A DNA stretch of 64,000 nucleotides from Devosia sediminis (GTDB lineage: Bacteria > Pseudomonadota > Alphaproteobacteria > Rhizobiales > Devosiaceae). Positions 40,502 through 49,782 of this stretch are shown piece by piece. The notes beneath the pieces were generated by a model that worked only from the letters and a program-made list of their open reading frames with translations, was not told the origin of the DNA and did not search any database. Each line of letters starts with the position of its first letter. The first letter of the stretch is position 1. The position numbers were made by a program, and so were the translations under genes. The stretch is from the NCBI RefSeq assembly GCF_016411825.1, contig NZ_JAEKMH010000001.1:1116001-1180000 (forward strand). The letters run 5' to 3'.

Positions 40502-41677
40502 ATGACCGACAATTCGAGCGCGCTTTCCAACCGATGGACCGATGGCATCAGGCCATTCCTCGCCATGGACATCCTCAAGCGGGCGCGCGAACTGGAGGGC
40601 GAGGGGCGCAGCGTCGCGCATCTGGAACTCGGCGAGCCGGGTGCGGCGCCGGCGCCACGCGTGCTGGAGGCAGTGGCCAGGGCCCTGCCGGAGCCGCAGG
40701 GTTATACAAATGCCAAGGGTCTCACGAGCCTGAGACAGGGCCTGGCCTCCTATTATGAACGACAGCACGGCGTCAGCGTCGACCCGGACCTGATCATGGC
40801 GACGATGGGGTCGTCCTCGGGCTTCATCCTGGCCTTTCACGCGGCATTCAAGCCGGGCGCACGCATCGCGGTGACGCGGCCCGGATATCCGGCCTATCTC
40901 AATACGCTCGCCGGACTGGGATTCAATCCAGTGGAAATTCCGGTCTCGGCCGGCAATGGCTGGCGCCTGACGGGCGCCGATATCGAGCAGGCGTTCTGGA
41001 AGATGCCGTTCGACGGTCTGCTGTTTGCCAGCCCGGCCAATCCGACCGGCGCGTCGCTGAATCGCGCCGGGCTGCAGGACGTCGTGGCCACTTGCAAGCG
41101 GCTGGGGATCCAGCTCATTTCCGACGAAATCTATCACGGGCTCGACTATTCGGGACCTTCGGTGAGCGCGCTGGAACTGACGCGCGATGCGATCGTCATC
41201 AACAGTTTTTCCAAATATTACTGCATGACCGGCTGGCGCATCGGCTGGATGGTGCTGCCAGAAAGCCTGATCCGGCGGGCCGAAATCCTGCAGCAGAACC
41301 TCTTCATTTCGGCGCCGACGCTGAGCCAGATCGGTGCCACCGTGGCGTTGGGCGAGCGTGACTATGCCGAAGAGCAGAAGGCGGCCTATGCGCGCAACCG
41401 GACGCTGCTTGGCCAGGGCCTGCGCGAACTTGGCTTCGACCTGCCTGATGATGGCGACGGGGCATTCTACGCCTATGCGGGGATCGGCAGGTTTTCCAAT
41501 GACGCGCTGGATTTCTGCCTCACCATGCTCGACAGGGCCGGGGTGGCCGCGACGCCGGGCGTGGATTTCGACCGCATCGACGGCAATGGCTTCGTACGGT
41601 TCAGCTATGCCGGGACGGAACGTTCGATGGAGCAGGCGCTGGAGCGAATGCGCATGTTCCTGAAAGCGGGTGGATAG
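40502..41677 (+). CDS. PLP-dependent aminotransferase, class I
   Basis: 391 residues. The cofactor lysine is K238 in NSFSKYYCMTGWRIGW. Other class I features are YTNAKGLTSLRQGLASYY, RPGYPAYLNTLAGLGF, SPANPTGASLNRAGLQDV and SDEIYHGLDY. The short FSKYYCMTGWRIGW motif is typical of the aspartate aminotransferase-like group in alphaproteobacteria. Its substrate is not clear. A GNAT gene begins immediately after its stop codon. Confidence 0.9.
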   Translation: MTDNSSALSNRWTDGIRPFLAMDILKRARELEGEGRSVAHLELGEPGAAPAPRVLEAVARALPEPQGYTNAKGLTSLRQGLASYYERQHGVSVDPDLIMATMGSSSGFILAFHAAFKPGARIAVTRPGYPAYLNTLAGLGFNPVEIPVSAGNGWRLTGADIEQAFWKMPFDGLLFASPANPTGASLNRAGLQDVVATCKRLGIQLISDEIYHGLDYSGPSVSALELTRDAIVINSFSKYYCMTGWRIGWMVLPESLIRRAEILQQNLFISAPTLSQIGATVALGERDYAEEQKAAYARNRTLLGQGLRELGFDLPDDGDGAFYAYAGIGRFSNDALDFCLTMLDRAGVAATPGVDFDRIDGNGFVRFSYAGTERSMEQALERMRMFLKAGG

Positions 41678-42178
41678 ATGAGCAGCATTCCGACGCTGCA
41701 GACGGAGCGGCTGGTGCTGCGGGCGCCTGTCATGGCCGATTATCCGGCCTATGCCGATTTCATGGCCTCGGAACGATCGCGGATGATGGGCGGCCCGCAC
41801 CTGCGTTGGGCGGCCTGGGGGATGTTCTGCAGCGACGTTGCCATGTGGGAACTCTATGGCCACGGGGCGCTGATGATCGATCTGCGGGAAACCGGGGAGT
41901 GTGTCGGGCAGGTGGGCATCAATCACGGACCGATGTTCCCGGAAAAGGAACTGGGCTGGATGCTCTACGAGGGTTTCGAGGGCAGGGGTTTTGCGACGGA
42001 AGCCGGCCGGGCGTTGCAGGACTGGGCGTTCGAGACGCTGAGGCTGGAAACGCTGGTGAGCTATTTCGATCCGGCCAACGAGAAGTCCATGGCTGTGTCG
42101 GCGCGGCTGGGTGGCGTGCGCGACCACAGCGCGACGCCGCAGGATGAGGGGGACGTGGTGTTCCGGTATTTTGCCTAG
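41678..42178 (+). CDS. GNAT acetyltransferase, RimJ/RimL-like
   Basis: 166 residues. LQTERLVLRAPVMADYPAYA is the Acetyltransf_3 opening and ELGWMLYEGFEGRGFATEAG the acetyl-CoA loop region; LETLVSYFDPANEKSMAVSA and RLGGVRD finish it. It starts directly after the aminotransferase gene and is probably co-transcribed. The acceptor (protein N-terminus or small molecule) is unknown. Confidence 0.88.
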   Translation: MSSIPTLQTERLVLRAPVMADYPAYADFMASERSRMMGGPHLRWAAWGMFCSDVAMWELYGHGALMIDLRETGECVGQVGINHGPMFPEKELGWMLYEGFEGRGFATEAGRALQDWAFETLRLETLVSYFDPANEKSMAVSARLGGVRDHSATPQDEGDVVFRYFA

Positions 42179-42185
42179 CTTAAGA

Positions 42186-42293
42186 ACCCCCACCCTTGGT
42201 CCCTCCCCACAAGGGGGAGGGAGACGATGAACACTGGCGACCGATGCCTGCGCCTCCCTCCCCTCAATGGGGAGGGAAGGAGGGTGGGGTGGC
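42186..42293. repeat. Intergenic inverted repeat, family C
   Basis: The left arm (CCCCACCCTTGGTCCCTCCC from about 42187) and right arm (GGGAGGGAAGGAGGGTGGGG to about 42289) are near-complements; inner CCCTCCCC/GGGGGAGGG arms can form nested stems. It lies between convergent genes, next to the rne terminator. Confidence 0.75.
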
Positions 42294-42313
42294 CCTTCTG
42301 AATTTGTGACATG

Positions 42314-42340
42314 AAAAAGGGCGACCCGAGGGCCGCCCTT
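42314..42340 (-). terminator. Intrinsic terminator of rne
   Basis: On the minus strand an AAGGGCG / CGCCCTT stem (42334-42340 with 42317-42323) is followed by a T-run (42318-42314). It lies eight bases beyond the RNase E stop codon. Confidence 0.85.
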
Positions 42341-42347
42341 GCTGTTT

Positions 42348-45020
42348 CTAGCCGAGGCCGAGGCGGCGCTGCCACCAGCCGGCCTTTTTCTTGGGCGGCT
42401 CGGGCTCGCCTTCGGCGGGCGCGACAGGCTCCTCGGCAGCGGCCGGGCTCGATGTCACCACCACGCCTTCGGGCGGCAGCTCCTTCTTCACGCGCCGCGA
42501 ACGCGCCGGCTTTTCGTCCTCGGTCGCAGCGGCAACCGGCTCTGCGGCCGGAGCTTCCGCCGGCGCCGCCTTGGCCTTGCGGGCGCGCGGCGCCTTGGCC
42601 GGGGCAGTCTCGGTCAGAGCCACATCGGCGGCGGCCTCGGCGGTTTCTGCCTTGGGCTTGCGGGCGCGCGGCTTGCGCTTGGGCTTCTCGTCGTCGGCGG
42701 TTTCAGCAGACGCATCGGCGGTTGCCTCGACCGGCGTGGTTTCGGCGGGCGCCGATTCCTCGGTTTCGGTGACCTTCTTGCGGCGGCTGCGGCGCGGCTT
42801 TTCAGCCGGCGCTTCCTCGGCGGCAGCTTCGGCCGGGGCCTCGGCATTCACCTCGACATGGTCGACGACGGCGTCGGCCGGTGCGGAGACAGCGGCCTCG
42901 GCAGTGTCGCTGCCGCCTTCGCCGTTCTCGCGACGGTTGCGACGGCCACCACGGCGGCCACGGCGGCGGCGGCGGCGGCCTTCGCCATCGCTGTCGCCAT
43001 CGGCCCGCGCGACGGCGCTCTCATCGCTATCGGCATCTTCGCCTTCGGCATCGCCATCGGCGTCCGGTTCGCTGCCGGCTTCGGCAACCTGCTGGTTCGG
43101 ATGATCCCCGCCACGACCACCGCGACGGCGGCGACGGCGGCGGCGGCGGCCATTGCCGTCCCCTTCACCCTGCTGCTCGGACGAGCGGGCTTCGGTTTCT
43201 TCAACCTCTTCGGCTTCCGCCTCGTCTTCTTCCTCGACCGCGTCCTCGATGACGGCGCTGTCGACGCGCACATGGGCGGCGGCGCGCTGATCGGCATAGG
43301 CGGACACGCGGGTCTCGCCCTTTTCGATGGCGAACTGGTGCCCGGTCATCTTGCCATCGGCAGTGATGGTGATGGAGAGGTTGTTCCGCACTTCGAGCTG
43401 CGAAAGGGTGTCGCGCTTGTAATTGAGGATATAGAGCGCGACTTCGACGGGCACGCGGACATTGATCGACTGGCCCTGCTTGCGCAGGACGTGATCCTCG
43501 ATGTGGCGCATGATCATCAGCGCCAGCGATTCAGTCGAGCGCACGAGGCCGGTGCCGTCGCAGATCGGGCACTTGTGGGTGGACGATTCCACCACGCCGA
43601 AGCGGATGCGCTGGCGGCTCATTTCCATGAGGCCGAAATGGGAGATGCGGCCCACCTGGATGCGGGCGCGGTCGTCCTTGAGGCAATCCTTGAGCTTGCG
43701 CTCGACGGCCCGGTTGGAGCGGTTCTCCATCATGTCGATGAAGTCGATGACGATGAGACCGGCCAGGTCGCGCAGGCGGAGCTGGCGGGCCACTTCCTCG
43801 GCCGCTTCCAGATTGGTCTGGAGGGCGGTGTCCTCGATATTGTGCTCCTTGGTGGAGCGGCCCGAGTTCACGTCGATGGAAACGAGCGCTTCGGTCGGGT
43901 TGATGACGATATAGCCGCCGGAGGGCAGGGTGACCGTGGGCGAGAACATCTGGTCGAGCTGGTTCTCGACGCCGAACTTGGAGAAGAGCGGCTGCTCTTC
44001 GCCATAGGGCTTCACGTTCTTGGCGTGGGACGGCATGATCATCTTCATGAAGTCCTTTGCCTCGCGGTAGGCATTGTCGCCTGCCACCAGAACTTCATCG
44101 ATGTCCTTGTTGTAGAGATCGCGGATGGTGCGCTTGATCAGCGAGCCTTCCTCGTAGACGAGGCACGGCGCCGAGCTTTCCAGCGTCAGCGTGCGCACGC
44201 TTTCCCACAGGCGCATCAGATATTCAAAGTCGCGCTTCACCTCGGCCTTGGTGCGCGAAGCACCGGCCGTGCGCAGGATCACGCCCATGCCCTGCGGCAC
44301 TTCGAGATCGGCGGTGATTTCCTTGAGGCGCTTGCGGTCGGCCGCATTGGTGATCTTGCGCGAGATGCCGCCGCCACGGGCGGTATTGGGCATCAGAACC
44401 GAGTAGCGACCGGCGAGCGAGAGATAGGTGGTAAGGGCTGCGCCCTTGTTGCCGCGCTCTTCCTTGACCACCTGCACCAGCATCACCTGGCGGCGCTTGA
44501 TGACTTCCTGGATCTTGTACTGGTGACGGCGCTGCTGGCTGGAGCGGCGACGCTCCGGCACTTCCTCGAGCGCGTCCGCCCCGCCGATCGATTCGACCGG
44601 TTCGCTGTTGGCGGGGGCTTGCTCGATATGGCTGGCATCGCCGGGTTCCTGCGGATCGGCTTCGGCGTCCGGCTCGGTCACGCCTTCGGGCACCGAGACG
44701 GTGTCTTCGGCTTCCTCGTGGTGATCGTCTTCCGTTTCCTCATCGCGCAGCAGCGCTTCGCGGTCGGCAACGGGGATCTGGTAGTAGTCGGGATGGATTT
44801 CCGAAAAGGCGAGGAAGCCGTGGCGATTGCCGCCATATTCGACAAAGGCGGCCTGCAGGCTGGGTTCAACCCGCGTCACCTTGGCGAGGTAGATATTTCC
44901 CCGCAACTGGCGGCGTGCCGCCGATTCGAAATCGAACTCCTCGAGCCGGTTACCTGATGTAACGACAATCCGTGTTTCTTCCGGGTGGATGGCATCCACC
45001 AGCATTCTCTTGGTCGCCAT
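42348..45020 (-). CDS. rne: Ribonuclease E
   Basis: 890 residues. The catalytic half starts KRMLVDAIHPEETRIVV; an S1 domain (AKVTRVEPSLQAAFVEYG) is interrupted by an acidic insert (about 85-165) typical of alphaproteobacteria. The catalytic metal site is IVINPTEALVSIDVNSGR and LIVIDFIDMM, and the zinc-link is HKCPICDGTG. After about residue 600 the protein is a disordered tail of acidic, arginine-rich and alanine-rich blocks, the degradosome scaffold. It governs mRNA decay and rRNA processing at the membrane. The gene has its own terminator and a long upstream gap. Confidence 0.96.
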   Translation of the reverse strand: MATKRMLVDAIHPEETRIVVTSGNRLEEFDFESAARRQLRGNIYLAKVTRVEPSLQAAFVEYGGNRHGFLAFSEIHPDYYQIPVADREALLRDEETEDDHHEEAEDTVSVPEGVTEPDAEADPQEPGDASHIEQAPANSEPVESIGGADALEEVPERRRSSQQRRHQYKIQEVIKRRQVMLVQVVKEERGNKGAALTTYLSLAGRYSVLMPNTARGGGISRKITNAADRKRLKEITADLEVPQGMGVILRTAGASRTKAEVKRDFEYLMRLWESVRTLTLESSAPCLVYEEGSLIKRTIRDLYNKDIDEVLVAGDNAYREAKDFMKMIMPSHAKNVKPYGEEQPLFSKFGVENQLDQMFSPTVTLPSGGYIVINPTEALVSIDVNSGRSTKEHNIEDTALQTNLEAAEEVARQLRLRDLAGLIVIDFIDMMENRSNRAVERKLKDCLKDDRARIQVGRISHFGLMEMSRQRIRFGVVESSTHKCPICDGTGLVRSTESLALMIMRHIEDHVLRKQGQSINVRVPVEVALYILNYKRDTLSQLEVRNNLSITITADGKMTGHQFAIEKGETRVSAYADQRAAAHVRVDSAVIEDAVEEEDEAEAEEVEETEARSSEQQGEGDGNGRRRRRRRRRGGRGGDHPNQQVAEAGSEPDADGDAEGEDADSDESAVARADGDSDGEGRRRRRRGRRGGRRNRRENGEGGSDTAEAAVSAPADAVVDHVEVNAEAPAEAAAEEAPAEKPRRSRRKKVTETEESAPAETTPVEATADASAETADDEKPKRKPRARKPKAETAEAAADVALTETAPAKAPRARKAKAAPAEAPAAEPVAAATEDEKPARSRRVKKELPPEGVVVTSSPAAAEEPVAPAEGEPEPPKKKAGWWQRRLGLG

Positions 45021-45587
45021 ATTGAGCTCCGCGCACCCGCGCGCCGACAAGGGGACGCCGGGAGGCCGGCATCCTGGTCATGGCGCATTGCGGGGCGAAT
45101 AGGTTTGATGTTGGGCGGCGCGAACCTCTCACGTTCAGCGCCATGGTGTTTTCGGTCAGGGCCGGCATTGAGGGCGAAGCAAAGCGGCAATCGGTAGTCT
45201 CGATCGCGTCGCGCTCTGTTCGCCAGCGGGCCATATGACCTCTTCCTATTGGGTGTCAGGCCAAGCGCCTGGCACCGTCCGGCCCGGTTGGGCCGAAATT
45301 CGTTCATGCAGGAGGTTGAAACCGCAACTTCCGCTCCGGGCCATAGAGGGTGTCGTCAACACCCCGAAAACGACCGCGGAACATACGCACCTGCACTCTA
45401 AGCGTGTAGAAAAGTTGCGCCGGAATGGCAACAGGAAAGTCAAATTGGTCTCGCTGGGGCGGTTTTCCAGGTTCATTCCTTGGCCCGTGGCGCAAATCAT
45501 CGCATAAGGCCATATCTGCCGAAGAATCGCCGTAACTGCGCGGCAACTAGCGGCCCGGATTTTTGGGAGCCGGTCGACGTCTTGACC
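45021..45587. promoter_or_regulatory. Long divergent control region of rne and amiC
   Basis: 567 bases separate the divergent genes rne and amiC. A stem-loop at 45253-45275 (9-base arms, 5-base loop) and a mildly AT-rich stretch near 45380-45450 were noticed. RNase E mRNAs in other bacteria have long 5' leaders that are targets for autoregulatory cleavage, which would fit a leader within 45021-45300. No gene is seen. Confidence 0.45.
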
Positions 45588-46811
45588 ATGCGATTTCTGA
45601 TACGCCTCGCCTTGGGCGCGCTGGCCATGGTGGCCGGTCTTGCTGTGGCTCAGGCGCAGGACGCTGCCGTCCTGCCGCCGCTTCCCAATGTCATCGATGC
45701 GCGCGTGACCGCCACGGCCGATCGCGCGCGGCTGGTGGTCGACCTCGCCGAGCGCACTGCATTCTCCTTTGTTTCCCTCGCAGACCCGCAGCGGCTGGCG
45801 ATCGACGTGCGGGCCGGCACCTTTTCCGTGCCCGAACCTTCGGGCGCACCGGCAGAAGGCCTCGTCGAAGCCTATGTCATCGAACAGGCAGCGGCGGACC
45901 GCGTGCGCACGACGTTGACCCTGCGCGGGCCGGCACAGGTGCAGCAGGCCTATGTGCTCGACGCCTTCGAGGGCCAGCCGGCCCGGCTGGTGGTCGACAT
46001 CATTCCCGCCACGGCCGAGGAATTCGCCGCCAATGTGGAGCGCGACAAGCAGGGTTCGGAGGCCGTTGCCGCGCCAGCCGTCTCGACGCCCGCGGGCGGC
46101 TCGGAAGTGGCCAGCGACAGCCGGCCGCTCGTGGTGATCGATCCCGGCCATGGCGGCATCGACAGCGGCGCGGAGACGCCGGAGGGCGTCAAGGAAAAGG
46201 ATATCGTCCTGGCCTTCTCGCTGCGCCTGCAGGAACTGCTCGTGGCATCGGGGCGGTTCGACGTGGCCCTGACCCGCGAGGACGATTCCTACCTGCGGCT
46301 CGAGGAGCGCGTGGAACTGGCGCGTCAGAACAAGGCCGACCTTTTCATCTCTCTGCATGCCGATAGTTTCCAGCAGCCGGAAATCCGCGGCGCTTCGGTC
46401 TATACGCGTGACGAGAACGCCACCGACGTGCTCGACAAGGTGCTGGCGGACAACGAGAACGCCTCGGACGTGATCGCGGGCTTTGCCATGCCCACGACCA
46501 TGGCGCCGGAAGTGGTCGATATCCTGCTGGACCTGATGCGGCGGGAGATGCGCGTGCAGTCCTTCATGGCCGCCCAGTCGATCGTGCATCAACTGGAGCC
46601 CAGCGTGCAGTTGCGGCGCTTCCCCGTGCGGCAGGCCGACTTTTTCGTGCTGCAAGCGCCCGATGTTCCATCCGTGCTGGTGGAACTGGGTTTCCTCTCC
46701 AACGCCAGCGACATGGCCAACCTGATGCAATCCGATTGGCGGGATCGCACGGCCGAAGCCATTGCGCGCGGCATTTCCACCTATTTCGACGGTCTCGAGG
46801 AACAGCCGTGA
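45588..46811 (+). CDS. amiC: N-acetylmuramoyl-L-alanine amidase (AmiC type)
   Basis: 407 residues from ATG 45588. A signal peptide (LALGALAMVAGLAVAQAQ) is followed by an AMIN domain (about 30-140, ARLVVDLAERTAFSFVSLAD) and an Amidase_3 domain. The zinc motifs are VVIDPGHGGIDSGA (histidine), the following glutamate in VKEKDIVLAF, and LFISLHADSF (second histidine). The catalytic glutamate is in SVLVELGFLSN. It cleaves peptide stems from glycan during cell separation. PBP1A follows 85 bases later on the same strand. Confidence 0.95.
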   Translation: MRFLIRLALGALAMVAGLAVAQAQDAAVLPPLPNVIDARVTATADRARLVVDLAERTAFSFVSLADPQRLAIDVRAGTFSVPEPSGAPAEGLVEAYVIEQAAADRVRTTLTLRGPAQVQQAYVLDAFEGQPARLVVDIIPATAEEFAANVERDKQGSEAVAAPAVSTPAGGSEVASDSRPLVVIDPGHGGIDSGAETPEGVKEKDIVLAFSLRLQELLVASGRFDVALTREDDSYLRLEERVELARQNKADLFISLHADSFQQPEIRGASVYTRDENATDVLDKVLADNENASDVIAGFAMPTTMAPEVVDILLDLMRREMRVQSFMAAQSIVHQLEPSVQLRRFPVRQADFFVLQAPDVPSVLVELGFLSNASDMANLMQSDWRDRTAEAIARGISTYFDGLEEQP

Positions 46812-46895
46812 ATCGCGTTCGAGTGATCAACAGGGCGGTTCGCTTCTGGTATGATTCCGTGAAGGCCGCTTCGGCAGCCGGGAGAGTCTGACCAG

Positions 46896-49376
46896 ATGTT
46901 TCGTCTGCTTGGCTGGCTGTTTGGCTTCGGCATGTTCCTCGCCCTGGGCGGGGTTGCGGCGGCGGCCGTCTATCTGAGCGTCGTTTCGGCGCAATTGCCC
47001 GACTATACGGTGTTGCAGGACTACCAGCCGCCCGTTACTACCCGCGTGCACGCCGCCGACGGGACGCTGCTGGCCGAATATGCGCGCGAACGGCGCCTGT
47101 TCCAGCCGATCGAGACCGTGCCGCCATTGGTGGTCGAGGCCTTCCTCTCGGCCGAGGACAAGGATTTTTACAGCCATAGCGGCATTGCCGTAGACGGCGT
47201 GATCCGCGCCCTGCGTGACAACGTCATGGCGCGCATGGATGGCGACAGCTCGATCCAGGGTGGCGGCTCCTCGATCACCCAGCAGGTGGCCAAGAATTTC
47301 CTCCTGACCTCGGAACAGACCTGGGACCGCAAGATCCAGGAAGCGGTGCTGGCGCTGCGGATCGAATCGACTTTTTCCAAGGACAAGATCCTCGAGCTCT
47401 ATCTCAACGAGATCTTCCTCGGCCTCAATTCCTACGGGGTGGCGGCGGCGGCGCTGAATTATTTCGACAAGGCGCTCTATCAACTGACGCTGCCGGAGGC
47501 GGCCTATATCGCTGCCCTGCCCAAGGGACCGAACAACTACCATCCGTTCCGTCGCGCCGAAGCGGCCATCGAGCGCCGCAACTGGGTGATCGACCGCATG
47601 GTCGAGAATGGCTATGTCACCTATGAAGAGGCGGCGGCCGCACAGAAGGAGCCGCTGAACGTCATTCCGCGTGCCGCCGGCAGCCAGCTCTATTCGGCGG
47701 AATATTTCACCGAGGAAGTGCGCCGCGACCTCGCCAAGCTCTACGGCGAGGACCAGCTTTATGGCGGGGGCCTGTCGGTGCGCACGACGCTGGAGCCGCG
47801 CCTGCAGGAATATGCGCGGCGGGCGCTGATGGACGGACTGGTGGATTTCGACCATGCCCGCGGCTTCCGCGGTCCCGTGGCCAGCGTGGAACTGGGCGAT
47901 GACTGGGGCGCTGCCGTCGCGGCCATCGAACCGCTCAGCGACGTGCCGGAATGGCAGCTCGCCGTCGTGCTGGACGTTGGCAACAACCAGGCGCGCATCG
48001 GGCTGCGGCCCGAAGACGATGTCGATGGCGCGGTGACTTCGGCGCGCGTCGAGGGGACGCTTTCCGGGCCGGAGATTCGCTGGATTTCCCAGCCGGTGCA
48101 GGACATCCTGAAGGTCGGCGACGTGGTCTATGTGTCCCCGGTATCGGGGCAGGACGGCGTCTTCACGCTCGAGCAGGTGCCCGAGATCGAGGGTGCGCTG
48201 GTGGCGATGGATCCGCGCACCGGCCGCGTCCTGGCCATGGTGGGCGGGTTCTCGTTTGCCGAAAGCGAGTTCAACCGCGCCACGCAGGCGCTGCGGCAGC
48301 CCGGTTCGTCGTTCAAGCCCATCGTCTATGCGGCGGCACTCGACAATGGTTATACGCCGGCTTCCGTGGTGCTGGATGCGCCGGTGGAAGTGCGGATGGC
48401 GGATGGTTCAGTCTGGCGGCCGGAAAACTATTCGCAGGAATTCTACGGGCCGCAGACCTTGCGGCGCGGCATCGAGCGCAGCCGAAACGTCATGACCGTG
48501 CGCCTGGCGCGCGATATCGGCATGCCGCTGATCGCCGACTATGCCCAGCTCTTCGGCATTTATGACAATATGCAGCCGGTGCTGGCCATGGCGCTGGGTG
48601 CCGGGGAAACGACGGCGATGCGGATGACGGCGGCCTATGCGACCATCGCCAATGGCGGGCGCAAGATCGTGCCGACGCTGATCGACCGTATCCAGGACCG
48701 CTATGGCGAAACCGTTTATCGCCACGACCAGCGGGTCTGCGACGGCTGCGAAGCGGCGGACTGGCACGGGCAGGGGGAGCCGCGCATCCTCGACAATCGC
48801 CCGCAGGTGCTCGACCCGATGACCGCCTACCAGATCACCTCGATGATGGAAGGCGTGATCCAGCGCGGCACCGGCACCAAGGCCCGCGCGCTCAATCGGC
48901 CGGTGGCAGGCAAGACCGGCACCACCAATGACTACAAGGATGCCTGGTTCGTCGGCTTTACGCCCGAGTTGGCCGTCGGCATCTATGTCGGCTACGACCA
49001 GCCGCGCTCCATGGGTTCGGCATCGACCGGCGGCGACATGGCCGTGCCGATCTTCACCAGCTTCATGGCCAATGCGCTCCAGGGCAAGCCGGCGACGCCG
49101 TTCAACGTGCCGGATGGCATGCAGGAGACGTGGATCAACCCATCGACGGGCGTCAAGGCGTTCGAGGGCGAGGAGGCCATCGCCGAAGCGTTCAAGCCCG
49201 GCACGGGGCCGAACCTGATGACCTCGGTCATCGGGCTCGATGTGCAGGCGTTCGACGCCATCCAGCGCGAACAGATGATGCAGCAGCAGTATGGCGCCGG
49301 CTTCACGACCACCCAGCCGAGCGGCAATGGCAGCTTCCTCGATCCCAGCTTCGAGGAGAGCACCGGACGCTGGTGA
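46896..49376 (+). CDS. mrcA: Penicillin-binding protein 1A (transglycosylase/transpeptidase)
   Basis: 826 residues. An N-terminal membrane helix is followed by a GT51 transglycosylase domain with FLSAEDKDFYSHSGI and GGGSSITQQVAKNF, then the OB-like insert and transpeptidase domain. The transpeptidase motifs are SSFK (S471 nucleophile, K474), SRN in IERSRNVMTV, and KTGT (K673). It polymerises and cross-links peptidoglycan. The gene is next to amiC and followed by tRNA-Leu. Confidence 0.96.
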   Translation: MFRLLGWLFGFGMFLALGGVAAAAVYLSVVSAQLPDYTVLQDYQPPVTTRVHAADGTLLAEYARERRLFQPIETVPPLVVEAFLSAEDKDFYSHSGIAVDGVIRALRDNVMARMDGDSSIQGGGSSITQQVAKNFLLTSEQTWDRKIQEAVLALRIESTFSKDKILELYLNEIFLGLNSYGVAAAALNYFDKALYQLTLPEAAYIAALPKGPNNYHPFRRAEAAIERRNWVIDRMVENGYVTYEEAAAAQKEPLNVIPRAAGSQLYSAEYFTEEVRRDLAKLYGEDQLYGGGLSVRTTLEPRLQEYARRALMDGLVDFDHARGFRGPVASVELGDDWGAAVAAIEPLSDVPEWQLAVVLDVGNNQARIGLRPEDDVDGAVTSARVEGTLSGPEIRWISQPVQDILKVGDVVYVSPVSGQDGVFTLEQVPEIEGALVAMDPRTGRVLAMVGGFSFAESEFNRATQALRQPGSSFKPIVYAAALDNGYTPASVVLDAPVEVRMADGSVWRPENYSQEFYGPQTLRRGIERSRNVMTVRLARDIGMPLIADYAQLFGIYDNMQPVLAMALGAGETTAMRMTAAYATIANGGRKIVPTLIDRIQDRYGETVYRHDQRVCDGCEAADWHGQGEPRILDNRPQVLDPMTAYQITSMMEGVIQRGTGTKARALNRPVAGKTGTTNDYKDAWFVGFTPELAVGIYVGYDQPRSMGSASTGGDMAVPIFTSFMANALQGKPATPFNVPDGMQETWINPSTGVKAFEGEEAIAEAFKPGTGPNLMTSVIGLDVQAFDAIQREQMMQQQYGAGFTTTQPSGNGSFLDPSFEESTGRW

Positions 49377-49431
49377 CAGGGCCGCGCAGGCTGTTGCGCG
49401 GCGCCCACTTCTCGGCTAGGAACCGAGCCGT

Positions 49432-49515
49432 GCCCCTCTGGCGGAATGGTAGACGCAGAGGACTCAAAATCCTCCGCCGCGAGGCGTGCCGGTTCGAGTC
49501 CGGCGGGGGGCACCA
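49432..49515 (+). tRNA. tRNA-Leu (anticodon CAA)
   Basis: 84 bases including the encoded CCA. The acceptor stem is GCCCCTC with GGGGGGC (one G-U pair), the anticodon stem GAGGA/TCCTC encloses loop CTCAAAA with anticodon CAA (reads UUG), and the T-arm GCCGG-TTCGAGT-CCGGC is canonical. The long variable arm fits leucine. Confidence 0.93.
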
Positions 49516-49782
49516 TTCCTTCCAATCCGATCCGGACATGGATTGCGGCGACGACCGCCGGGCAGTCGTCGCGCGCCTGTTGCGGCACCGCAATTGACGC
49601 TCCGCCGGGCGAGGCGTATGCAAGCCGCCGTCATTGCCCAAGCCTCCAGCGCCCGTCCAGCCGGCACCGCAATTGCGCGGTGTGAATTGGTCCCCCCGGC
49701 CGCCTGCCAGGTATTTTCGACAGCAGCCGGATTGGGGCCAGAGCCGTGACGCGCCCTTTGTTGCATTTTCCGGAGCGTTCGC

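Noticed and set aside
40370-42193. A 600-codon minus-strand frame opposite the aminotransferase and GNAT genes
   Set aside because: Both plus-strand genes show catalytic motifs; the minus frame shows none.
42339-44957. An 870-codon open frame on the plus strand opposite rne
   Set aside because: It is the mirror of the GC-rich rne coding sequence; its composition is Ala/Arg/Gly-rich with no family features, and RNase E on the other strand is unambiguous.
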